NCBI RefSeq assembly: GCF_005930355.1
Contig: NZ_VDBO01000015.1
Coordinates: 1-64,000 of the forward strand
Origin: Paenibacillus sinopodophylli
GTDB taxonomy: Bacteria > Bacillota > Bacilli > Paenibacillales > Paenibacillaceae
Direction of reading: 5' to 3'
Length of the DNA stretch: 64,000 bases
Shown here: piece by piece, positions 1 to 7,582 of the stretch
How the letters are laid out: every line of letters starts with the position of its first letter
Numbering within the stretch: position 1 is the stretch's first letter
Notes under the pieces: model-generated
Database searches by the model: none
What the model was told of the DNA's origin: nothing
What the model saw: the letters and a program-made list of their open reading frames with translations, nothing else
Made by a program: the position numbers and the translations under genes

Positions 1-79
1 GCTGTTTTACAATCGACGGAGAACACATTCCTCCAACGGTTACATCCCGCCATTACAGCGTTTTGAGGCGGTTTAATAT

Positions 80-613
80 CTAGAATAAAAAGTTATAATG
101 AGGTTTTCTTACTGTCCACATAATTAAGGCAAGGTCAGGTTGTGGCGGTGCTAAATCATGGGCACCTGGTGGATCTCCTGTTGATCCAACACCTTTCCAC
201 GATTCGATTTTGCGAATAGTCTCTCCTTGTAGCATCAACTTACTTTCTTCCAATTCATGGTCAGCTAGTTGTCTAAACCACGCTTTTTCCTCAGCCGATA
301 GTTCAGTTTTCTACGCTTTTCCCCATCCATACGCTATATTGTAATCTGGAGTGAAGTATCCATCGTAATAATATTTACCATTTTCATCAACCAAATTAAC
401 ATGTTTAGTTAAAAATAGATGTTTCTTCACTGCAGTAGCTTCCTTTAAACTTAGACCCGTTTTTTTAGAGAATGTTTCAAGTTCCTTTGTATCTAATCCT
501 GTTTGTCTTAATCTATCATATATCTTTAGTGCTGTCTTTTCCGCTTCAAATGCAGGAATAAAAATATTAGGTTCACCTCTTGGCTCAACAGACTTAGGTT
601 TACCCGTTCCCAC
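80..613 (-). pseudogene. Displaced LXG-toxin C-terminal cassette broken by an in-frame stop
   Basis: This frame encodes a second copy of the C-terminal toxin domain of the intact LXG toxin at 1297-2946. Homology begins at the GTG codon at 613, in the linker just before the shared EPRG motif, so no N-terminal export domain is present. The reading frame is interrupted by TAG at 311-313, where the intact copy has a leucine codon (TTA) in the stretch AYGWERALKGEL. Beyond that stop the homology continues in the same frame through DHELEES and GDPPGAHDLAPPQP to a final TAG near 80. It lies downstream of the toxin and immunity pair, the usual place for orphan tips of polymorphic toxins. What is seen is homology, missing export domain and one nonsense codon; that it is a silent recombination reserve is inferred. 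Confidence 0.8.
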
Positions 614-646
614 AGTTATATTATTAAATCAGAAAATAAATAGAAA

Positions 647-679
647 ACCACAGCACGAGTGGATAGCTCGCAATGTGGT
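647..679 (-). terminator. Terminator-like hairpin after the immunity candidate
   Basis: On the minus strand ACCACA pairs with TGTGGT around an inner GCGAG/CTCG(T)GC helix, followed by TTTTCTATTTATTTTC. It lies about 70 bases past the stop of the gene at 748-1257 and before the broken toxin cassette. Confidence 0.5.
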
Positions 680-747
680 ATTAATTCTGGTTATATATGA
701 TATATTCTACTCATACAGAGTAAATTTATATAAAATTATCGTATTCA

Positions 748-1257
748 CTATACTACTCCATCAATTTCATCTAGTCTCTCAATGTTCAATTCAATAAATT
801 CTGTTCTTGGAAAAGAATGAACATTTTGAGGCCACCCATATTTTCCACAAACAAGCTCATTATGGTGATAACTGACTCTCCCACCCCTCTCAAACAACAA
901 TATTATAGGCTCATAAAGATCTTCGAAACGTACATCTATGTTTACTCCATAACTAATTATCCATTCCCACTCTAAAAAATATTTGCACAAGAACTCTACC
1001 ATCCAACCTTGTTTTATTAAATCTAATCCCTCAACCTTTTTTTGGATATCAATTCGTATTTTTTCTTCAATACCTAATACCTGTACTGCACTGTATATGG
1101 GCTTACGCATATTATTCTCAGGACAATAAACATCCCTAAAAACGTTACCCCTATTAATAAATTCAGTTACAAGTAATTCATATGATGGTCGGTCATGTTT
1201 CCTGAAGCTCCAATCAATATTGATAATTCTTTGTACTGCCTTTTCAAACCTATCCAA
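748..1257 (-). CDS. Candidate immunity protein for the upstream LXG toxin
   Basis: This 169-residue soluble protein has no signal peptide and no membrane segment. I do not recognise its family. It is acidic, rich in aromatic residues (several Trp near 15, 98 and 141) and ends with an LDEIDGVV tail. The gene starts 39 bases after the LXG toxin stop and precedes the orphan toxin tip, the position always taken by the cognate immunity gene in polymorphic toxin loci. Base composition is strongly AT-rich like the toxin C-terminal half and unlike the toxin N-terminal half, which suggests that the two moved together. The immunity role is inferred from position only. Confidence 0.55.
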   Translation of the reverse strand: MDRFEKAVQRIINIDWSFRKHDRPSYELLVTEFINRGNVFRDVYCPENNMRKPIYSAVQVLGIEEKIRIDIQKKVEGLDLIKQGWMVEFLCKYFLEWEWIISYGVNIDVRFEDLYEPIILLFERGGRVSYHHNELVCGKYGWPQNVHSFPRTEFIELNIERLDEIDGVV

Positions 1258-1296
1258 TGTTTTCCCTCTTCCTTTATGTCATATTTGAAATCCATA

Positions 1297-2946
1297 TTAT
1301 TTGGGATCACGCATATCAGGTCTAAAACCAGGGTAGTTATCAGGTTGAGGCGGTGCTAGTTCATGAGCACCCGGAGGATCGCCTGTAAATCTTTGATTTT
1401 CTATTCCCCCTACATCTCTATAAGGTACACCTTGTTGCATTAATTGCGACTCCGCTAATTCATGATCAGCCAGTTGTCTAAAGTACGCTTTTTCATCTGC
1501 TAGTAGTTCTCCCTTTAAAGCACGCTCCCAACCATACGCAACATCCCAGACAGGATGGAAATAGTCGGAATAATACGTTCCCTCATACTGATTAACTAGG
1601 TTTTCATGTTTTGTTAGAATCATATGTTCCTTTAAAGTTTTTGCTTCTTCTAAACTTAATCCTGTATTTTTAGCAAATGTCTGAATTTCTTGTATATCCA
1701 AACCTGTCGATCTCAACTTCTCATATGTTTGAAGAGCAATTTGATCTTGTCGTACTTCTATTGGAATAACGACCGGTTTACCTCTTGGCTCAAGTTTGAT
1801 AACAACATTACCCGTCCCCTCCGTCTCTTTACCATTCTCCGAAGGCTTGTCAGACGGCTTTTCTGCCGATTGGTTAGGCTTCGGATTCGTAGGAGTACCA
1901 CCATTTCCTTGACCGGTAGCACTCTCTGGTTTATCCTTATTTCCTTTACCCGGTAGTCCAGGGATTTTTGGTACTACACTTGAAAACACCAATCCTGCAA
2001 ACAACACACCTATATAATAACCTTTTTTACTCGGCCCTCCTTTAATGAAATCGTTAAACGTCCACCTCGCTTGTGAGAAACCGTCCTTAGCTACACCAAT
2101 TGGATCCTTGACCACATTTACGATACCATCTTCCATGTCTTTATAGAGTGCTTTGACTGTTTGGATCGGATGGCTCGCCGTTTGGCTTACGATATCCACA
2201 AGCCCTAGTAGACTGCTTTCCATTGCGTAGGCGAATCCCGTTTCGAAGCTACGACCCATGTAGGCCTCTTTATTAGATCTTTCTCCCTCTTTTTTGCTCT
2301 GCTCCGCTTGTATAATCCAATCGCGTTGCTCTTCCTCACTTAGACGACCAAACCTCCCTGCCATCAAACGCTTGTAAACCTCAGGATCATTTCGATTTAA
2401 GACATCTTCATCTATAATCCTATTATCGTAATTAGGGTACTCGAAACGTGGCTGCTCATCGGCACCCGTCCCTGTTTGCTGCAGTGGACCACTCGCTGGT
2501 CGAAATCGCTCGATAAACGTCTCCAACCAATCAAATGCCGAACGTAGAGTCAAAGCCAGCAAAGCGAGCTGCTCTTTTCCTTTTTCAGCATCACTCGCCG
2601 CCCGTGCCATGCTTGCATATCTTGCTTCTATCTCTCTGCGAAGAGCCTGTGCCTGCTGCGCCAACGTTTGTTCTAAACCGCTATGCTGCTCCTGCGCACC
2701 ATGGACGAAGGTATTCAGTTCCCTCAGTTTCTGATCCAGCTCCCGCATCCGCTGTGCCGTTCGATCCAGCCTCGACCGGATGCTTCTTCTGGCTCCAATT
2801 GAGGAATCGACTTGATACACCGTCGAAGACAAGCTTCCATGAAGCTGCGCGCATTTCTGCATGCCCTGACTCAGCTTCGGCTTGGCCGCTTCGATGGCAT
2901 TCAAGTCTATTCGAATCATCGACAAGTCCTGCACCGTCCCATCCAT
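1297..2946 (-). CDS. LXG-type polymorphic toxin secreted by the type VII system
   Basis: This 549-residue protein has three parts. Residues 1-140 are a helical, Gln/Arg-rich LXG/WXG-like export domain carrying DSSIGARRS at 47-55, a motif shared (DSSISARRN) with the effector at 12696-13925. Residues 160-330 are a pretoxin region ending in a hydrophobic stretch near 308-330, followed by a Gly/Pro/Asn-rich linker (330-390). The C-terminal domain (about 395-549) has DHELAES at 494-500 and GAHELAPPQP near 526. From memory it resembles zincin-like metallopeptidase toxin families, but no full HExxH is present, so the activity stays open. A truncated copy of this domain lies at 80-613. The start is uncertain: Met10 aligns best with the other effector. 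A probable immunity gene follows. Confidence 0.75.
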   Translation of the reverse strand: MDGTVQDLSMIRIDLNAIEAAKPKLSQGMQKCAQLHGSLSSTVYQVDSSIGARRSIRSRLDRTAQRMRELDQKLRELNTFVHGAQEQHSGLEQTLAQQAQALRREIEARYASMARAASDAEKGKEQLALLALTLRSAFDWLETFIERFRPASGPLQQTGTGADEQPRFEYPNYDNRIIDEDVLNRNDPEVYKRLMAGRFGRLSEEEQRDWIIQAEQSKKEGERSNKEAYMGRSFETGFAYAMESSLLGLVDIVSQTASHPIQTVKALYKDMEDGIVNVVKDPIGVAKDGFSQARWTFNDFIKGGPSKKGYYIGVLFAGLVFSSVVPKIPGLPGKGNKDKPESATGQGNGGTPTNPKPNQSAEKPSDKPSENGKETEGTGNVVIKLEPRGKPVVIPIEVRQDQIALQTYEKLRSTGLDIQEIQTFAKNTGLSLEEAKTLKEHMILTKHENLVNQYEGTYYSDYFHPVWDVAYGWERALKGELLADEKAYFRQLADHELAESQLMQQGVPYRDVGGIENQRFTGDPPGAHELAPPQPDNYPGFRPDMRDPK

Positions 2947-2971
2947 ATGGAAATTACGATATTACCTATAA

Positions 2972-4882
2972 CTACCTAAACGCCTCTTCAAACACTTCTT
3001 CTACTTCTTTGCTCTCGAAAGGCTTCATACGATTTAGCGAGCACGCACGGATATATTTTATTCGCGGCAGAATGATTACCTTGGCCAATAAGGGATCGAT
3101 AGTAAGATCATTCACCAATCTGATTGGATCTACAGGCGGATCTATCAAGATTACTTTTTGAGCGATATTTTGTTCTTGGAATGCTTGGACAGCTGGCTTC
3201 ATTAACTCCGTTCCTCTCGGTGAGCAATCCGTAATGAAATGAATGGACAATGCAGATGAGGCAAGCAGACTAATTAGTTCCGTCTGTGTGGCATCGAGAA
3301 GCACATGGATATGAGCATAATAATTCAGCCGTTTCTTTAACTCCATAATTAAATCCGATGCTTGTACCACGGGGTTGTCCAAATTCCCTACCACGCATAA
3401 GAAGGATCTCTCCAGGCGCTCATTTAAAAATTCCTCTAATTCAATCGGCTCAATTCCGTATTGAGTCAGCTTGGAATGCCCGGTAAGATCGAGCAGCAGG
3501 GTGTTTTGTCTTCTTGAAACGACACCTGACCATGTTAGCGCAGTAGCCGTTCTTCCTGTGTCCGATGGACCAACGAATAGTCTTAGTGAATTTTTTATAA
3601 CATGATCTACAATAACCACATCTTCGACCCTTTGTGCTTGTAGCAGTTGAATCAGCTTCTGTTGATAGGCAATGATCGTAGCGTCTTCTTCACAGAGTTT
3701 GAACACCAAATTAATCACACTTCTGACTTTCTCTTCAATGACTGAGAAAGTCACTTTGTTCCTATTCAGGTCTGATAATAGCCGGCTCGTAATAGCAGCC
3801 ATATTCTGTGGAACGAATAATGGCTTGATGGGATCCATAATTTCGTTGATATGCGAATAGCTAGAAGGGCCTTTATCTTGAATATGATCAATTAGTTCGT
3901 TCACGCTCAAATCCATCGCTTGATACATTTCAATAATCTCTTTCGATAGCTCCATTAAACCCATTTGAACCGAAAGTCTAGCATCAATTAGCTCCTGGAG
4001 CTTGCCATGATCCTCGTAGATCAGTCTTGCAGACGTAATTGTGTCGAGTGCCTCTCTCATCTGGTTGATACGGGCATCTACTGTTTCTTCCGCGGACAAG
4101 ACAATATACTCCATGATATGGGCAAGTTTATCTGCGAATAAGCTGCTCTCTTGCCCTTTGTATGCAGCGCGACTGACTCCAATCTGCTTCAGCTTCTCGA
4201 ATCGCATATCAGGAGGGATAGTAATGTCTTTGAACACTCTTGCGATTTGAGAGTCCAGTTCCTCCAGCATATTTACAACTTCCGCATACTGGGTATTCTC
4301 ATTGCTCAGCTCATCTTGAATGCTATTTTTGTTAAGCGATTTTTTCAGATAATCAAAATCTGCAAATTTCCCCAGCTCAGCGAAGCGTTGTTCCAATCCC
4401 GCGGAAACTTCACTACTTGACGGTTGAGGGTCAGCTATAGCAGGTGAGTTCTCCGTGCTTGCCACCTCTAACTCCGCTGTCTCGTCAACACTGAAGTGAT
4501 TTTTTGTGTCCGAGGATTCGAATACCCGTTGATCCTCACTAATCGTGTTACCTTCTATTACGGTATGAACGGCATCTTGTATATCTTCAAGTGTTAACTT
4601 GGGAACTTGAATTTTTAGAACGTCACCATCGATTAAGTGATCTTCCGAATCCCTAGTATAGAAATAGACGATCTTAATGGAAGGATGCTTCTCCAGAATC
4701 GCCGCATTCAGCGCCATCCCTTTCGGCCCGTTCATATCTTTTGGCCCCAATATGATTGCATCCATCTTGGATTGCGTGGATGCGAGTGGGAGCAGCTCGA
4801 TTAATTTGGGACTCGTGGTTTGGAAGCCTCTGTCCGCCAATGCCTTCTTTACGAAAGGTCCAAGTGAAGCGCCATAAATCAT
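2972..4882 (-). CDS. CpaE/TadZ-like protein with receiver-like N-terminus and degenerate P-loop
   Basis: This 636-residue cytoplasmic protein seems to have an N-terminal response-regulator-like alpha/beta domain (1-110, with DAIILGPKDM where a receiver would hold its acidic pocket), a long helical middle (160-420) and a C-terminal SIMIBI-like NTPase domain. The nucleotide loop near 436-446 reads GPSDTGRTATA, related to Walker A but lacking the usual GK(S/T) lysine. A receiver-like domain plus ParA-like ATPase is the layout of CpaE/TadZ proteins, which position Tad pilus machines. It starts 3 bases after the kinase-like gene at 4886 and is followed by the LXG toxin, far from the other Tad-like genes. 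Its exact role is inferred; it could instead position the secretion apparatus. Confidence 0.5.
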   Translation of the reverse strand: MIYGASLGPFVKKALADRGFQTTSPKLIELLPLASTQSKMDAIILGPKDMNGPKGMALNAAILEKHPSIKIVYFYTRDSEDHLIDGDVLKIQVPKLTLEDIQDAVHTVIEGNTISEDQRVFESSDTKNHFSVDETAELEVASTENSPAIADPQPSSSEVSAGLEQRFAELGKFADFDYLKKSLNKNSIQDELSNENTQYAEVVNMLEELDSQIARVFKDITIPPDMRFEKLKQIGVSRAAYKGQESSLFADKLAHIMEYIVLSAEETVDARINQMREALDTITSARLIYEDHGKLQELIDARLSVQMGLMELSKEIIEMYQAMDLSVNELIDHIQDKGPSSYSHINEIMDPIKPLFVPQNMAAITSRLLSDLNRNKVTFSVIEEKVRSVINLVFKLCEEDATIIAYQQKLIQLLQAQRVEDVVIVDHVIKNSLRLFVGPSDTGRTATALTWSGVVSRRQNTLLLDLTGHSKLTQYGIEPIELEEFLNERLERSFLCVVGNLDNPVVQASDLIMELKKRLNYYAHIHVLLDATQTELISLLASSALSIHFITDCSPRGTELMKPAVQAFQEQNIAQKVILIDPPVDPIRLVNDLTIDPLLAKVIILPRIKYIRACSLNRMKPFESKEVEEVFEEAFR

Positions 4883-4885
4883 AAT

Positions 4886-6727
4886 CTAGTCCTCCAATTT
4901 AAAGTTTTCTTTGTAGTCGATGAAAAATTTATAATTTAATTGTGCATTGCGGTTACGATTATAAATGAATGGAAAATAATAGCCTTCAACCGTGTTAATC
5001 TGCTGTAGAGCAGCTTCATCCAAATTGTAAGCATTTCTAAAATAGCGATGATAATGCTTGATATATACTTCAGACGCTTCGAATATTTTCTGGTGCAGCT
5101 CTGTATCTTCGTTCGCATCTGCCTCTGACAATCTCTTAATCTCTTCAAAATCTGTGTTAAGCTGTTGAACGAGCTCGTTACTGCGCTGTGCGAGCGGCTT
5201 TCTCAGCTCTGCTACTTGTTCGGTAAGCTCCGAAATCGTTTTGTCTTTGCTGGCTATTTCCAGCTTCAACTGCTCAACCTCTTCACTTATTACCTGAGCT
5301 TGTGCTTTATTAGGGACTGTCGGGCCTTCCTTTGATAAGGATTTGAAGTAGTTAAAAGCATAATATCCGCCAAAACCAATTCCCGCTATTATGACTACAG
5401 CAGCAATCGTTTGTACCGTCTTTTTAAGTAACTTGCCATATGCAATCTTATTCTTCTCCTTGCTTCTATTAAGCAACTGCTTCTGCAATTGCTCAATTGC
5501 CATGTCGATTTCTTTGGCAACGCTTATACGCGGATTCATCGATTGTATGGATCTGTAAGTCTCAATAGCTTTGGCTGCATTTCCTTTATTCTCATATTCT
5601 TTTGCCTTGTTCATTAGCTGACTGTAACGAACCTGATCAGGCAATGCATTTTCCTTAGGCGGCACGCTTGCCCTTGGAGAAGCGGCAGATTCGCGATGCC
5701 CAGCAGAAACAACCTTCTTCTCCTCCTGGCGGATGACAGCAGCGGCTGGAGCTTGTTCCCGATGAGCCATTGATACGGTTGCATCCTCTCTCATAACAGA
5801 TGGATCTACTTTGGATAACTCCAACAGCCATTCGCCAAACGTAGGGCATTGACTAAGCTCATCGCTCTCCCAAGCTCTCTGAATGAGAGATACAATTCCT
5901 TCTCCCCATATCAGCTTTATTGCTTGAAGAAGATGATCATAACGTCCGCAGAACGTTTGAAGCTCACCAGGTTCGAAATAACTCTCACCCCATGCTTGCT
6001 GCGTGAAAACACTAGTAGAAGAGGCAAGCATCTCCATCAGAATAACCGCTCCAGAGAATCGATCCGATTGTGCGTTCCACATTTGAGCATTCACATACTT
6101 GGGAGCATAGCCAGGTGAACCGGTAGGCAAATATTCAGGCCTTTCGAATTGAATTGAAAACATCTGCTCCAGATCAATGAGCTGGACGAAATTAGAAGAC
6201 TTAACTTGATTACGTCCTTCCGCCAGCATGGGCAAGATGAGATTGGGACCGGATAGATCGCAGTGAGCAAGACCGCGTTGTTCCATAGTGACGAGTATTT
6301 CGGCTAATGCAAATGCCGCCGTATAGCTTTGTCTACGGGTTAGTTGTTGCTTGTTGAGAACAATATCCATCCAAGTGGGCCCATCAATCCAAGGCATGAC
6401 GACGGCGTAGAGGAGATCTGGCTCTTGAGCAAGCAAGTCCGGATTATTATGCGGAGTTATGGTCTTTCGTTCACAGGCAGCTAAGCCATCCATCGCCGAA
6501 AATTTACTGATTTGGGATGAAAGATGAACGGTCGATGGGTTAGCAAGCTTAGAGCGGAACACCTTGAACGCTTTCTTCTGCTTTCGGTCCTCAGAGTGCA
6601 GCAAATAAACAGTACCTTGTCTTCCCTCCTGTCCATATGGCACACCTGGTGCATAGGGATGCTCCCCGATATAAAATAATTGCCCGTTGATCACGAGCTC
6701 TGAATTCACTTCTGTCTGAAATGCCAT
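4886..6727 (-). CDS. Membrane-anchored protein kinase-like component
   Basis: This 613-residue protein has an N-terminal Ser/Thr kinase fold (about 15-310): glycine-loop-like GQEGRQGTVY at 32-41, candidate lysine K55 in AFKVF, catalytic loop HCDLSGPNL near 153-161 and LIDLEQM in place of DFG. Then come a low-complexity linker, a TPR-like helical pair (365-420), one membrane segment near 434-458 and an outer or distal region with a coiled coil (475-515). A cytoplasmic kinase or pseudokinase, one membrane pass and a C-terminal domain is also the plan of EssB/YukC, an essential T7SSb subunit not otherwise found here. The catalytic loop keeps HxDxxxxN, so activity is possible, but DFG is altered to DLE. 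It follows the PP2C gene and precedes the CpaE-like gene. Confidence 0.65.
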   Translation of the reverse strand: MAFQTEVNSELVINGQLFYIGEHPYAPGVPYGQEGRQGTVYLLHSEDRKQKKAFKVFRSKLANPSTVHLSSQISKFSAMDGLAACERKTITPHNNPDLLAQEPDLLYAVVMPWIDGPTWMDIVLNKQQLTRRQSYTAAFALAEILVTMEQRGLAHCDLSGPNLILPMLAEGRNQVKSSNFVQLIDLEQMFSIQFERPEYLPTGSPGYAPKYVNAQMWNAQSDRFSGAVILMEMLASSTSVFTQQAWGESYFEPGELQTFCGRYDHLLQAIKLIWGEGIVSLIQRAWESDELSQCPTFGEWLLELSKVDPSVMREDATVSMAHREQAPAAAVIRQEEKKVVSAGHRESAASPRASVPPKENALPDQVRYSQLMNKAKEYENKGNAAKAIETYRSIQSMNPRISVAKEIDMAIEQLQKQLLNRSKEKNKIAYGKLLKKTVQTIAAVVIIAGIGFGGYYAFNYFKSLSKEGPTVPNKAQAQVISEEVEQLKLEIASKDKTISELTEQVAELRKPLAQRSNELVQQLNTDFEEIKRLSEADANEDTELHQKIFEASEVYIKHYHRYFRNAYNLDEAALQQINTVEGYYFPFIYNRNRNAQLNYKFFIDYKENFKLED

Positions 6728-6770
6728 GCCGCTACTCTCCCTCTATTAAATTCGGAATGGAATACAACTG

Positions 6771-7580
6771 TTAGATGGAATGCCACTCTATCTGAAAAAC
6801 TGACATATCATCACTGGAAGGATTAACCGCTTCTTTTTTCATGACACTCGATATCGCCTCGATGGAAACATCGTCACTATGATCTATAATCTGCAGGCCA
6901 TCGGAATAGATGAGCAGCCTTCCTTCATTATCACCATGAAGCAAGTGATTCATATAGATGTGAGGCATTCCACCAACCGGTCCGTTTACGGTATTCCATT
7001 GCTCACGCGTATGGAAGCGATCTCCGAAGTATCCCTTTTGTTCCTGCTGATCTGCCCACATTCTAATCCTCGTGTCACCCTGCCAAGCTAATATTATCCT
7101 TCCTTGAGGGAAAGCCACACTAGGCATATCGATTCTTCCACAGGCATAAACGGTTGCACTCCCAAGCTTTTTCTTCGCGAGCAATACGTCACGGAGCATC
7201 CCTTTAACGCCATCTGGAATTTGATGGTCTTTCAGTTGACTATCGGCTTTATCAGCCCACTCTCTCAAATGCCCATGCAGCTGATTCGACAAGTCCCTTG
7301 CATTCAACGATCCTTGATTGAGCGTCGATATCCAATCTCGTAACCTATCTCCCAGAAATCTTGCAGCAAGATCGCCAAAATACGACATACTGATGCCATC
7401 GCATAATGCGAAAGCAATATGATTCTGTTCTTCAGCAAGTGTTACATAGTCTTGTCCAACATCCCCAGAGGCTATCGCCTCTGCTGACCGGGAGTAGCCG
7501 TATTGATAGCTCCATGTACCTCTATTTACGCGCACGATAGGTGTTTCTGTATGCTGAGAAGTCTGTACAATATTTCTCAT
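6771..7580 (-). CDS. PP2C-family Ser/Thr protein phosphatase
   Basis: This 269-residue cytoplasmic protein has a PP2C fold: GQD at 42-44, CDGIS at 60-64, a GSATVYA strand near 140, SDG at 226-228 and SDD at 256-258. These match the metal-binding aspartates of PPM phosphatases. It removes phosphate from Ser/Thr residues and needs Mn or Mg. The start codon lies 2 bases from the stop of the kinase-VWA gene upstream, and a membrane-anchored kinase gene follows, so a kinase/phosphatase pair working on the same targets is likely. The FHA domain of the EssC ATPase in the same cluster is a plausible reader of those phosphates. The match to PP2C is firm; the substrate is inferred. Confidence 0.8.
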   Translation of the reverse strand: MRNIVQTSQHTETPIVRVNRGTWSYQYGYSRSAEAIASGDVGQDYVTLAEEQNHIAFALCDGISMSYFGDLAARFLGDRLRDWISTLNQGSLNARDLSNQLHGHLREWADKADSQLKDHQIPDGVKGMLRDVLLAKKKLGSATVYACGRIDMPSVAFPQGRIILAWQGDTRIRMWADQQEQKGYFGDRFHTREQWNTVNGPVGGMPHIYMNHLLHGDNEGRLLIYSDGLQIIDHSDDVSIEAISSVMKKEAVNPSSDDMSVFQIEWHSI

Positions 7581-7582
7581 AG

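Noticed and set aside
2535..3161. A 208-codon plus-strand frame opposite the toxin N-terminus
   Set aside because: It lies opposite two well-supported minus-strand genes, has no ribosome site and an unnatural Pro/Ser/Ala-rich product, as expected from a shadow of GC-rich helical coding sequence.
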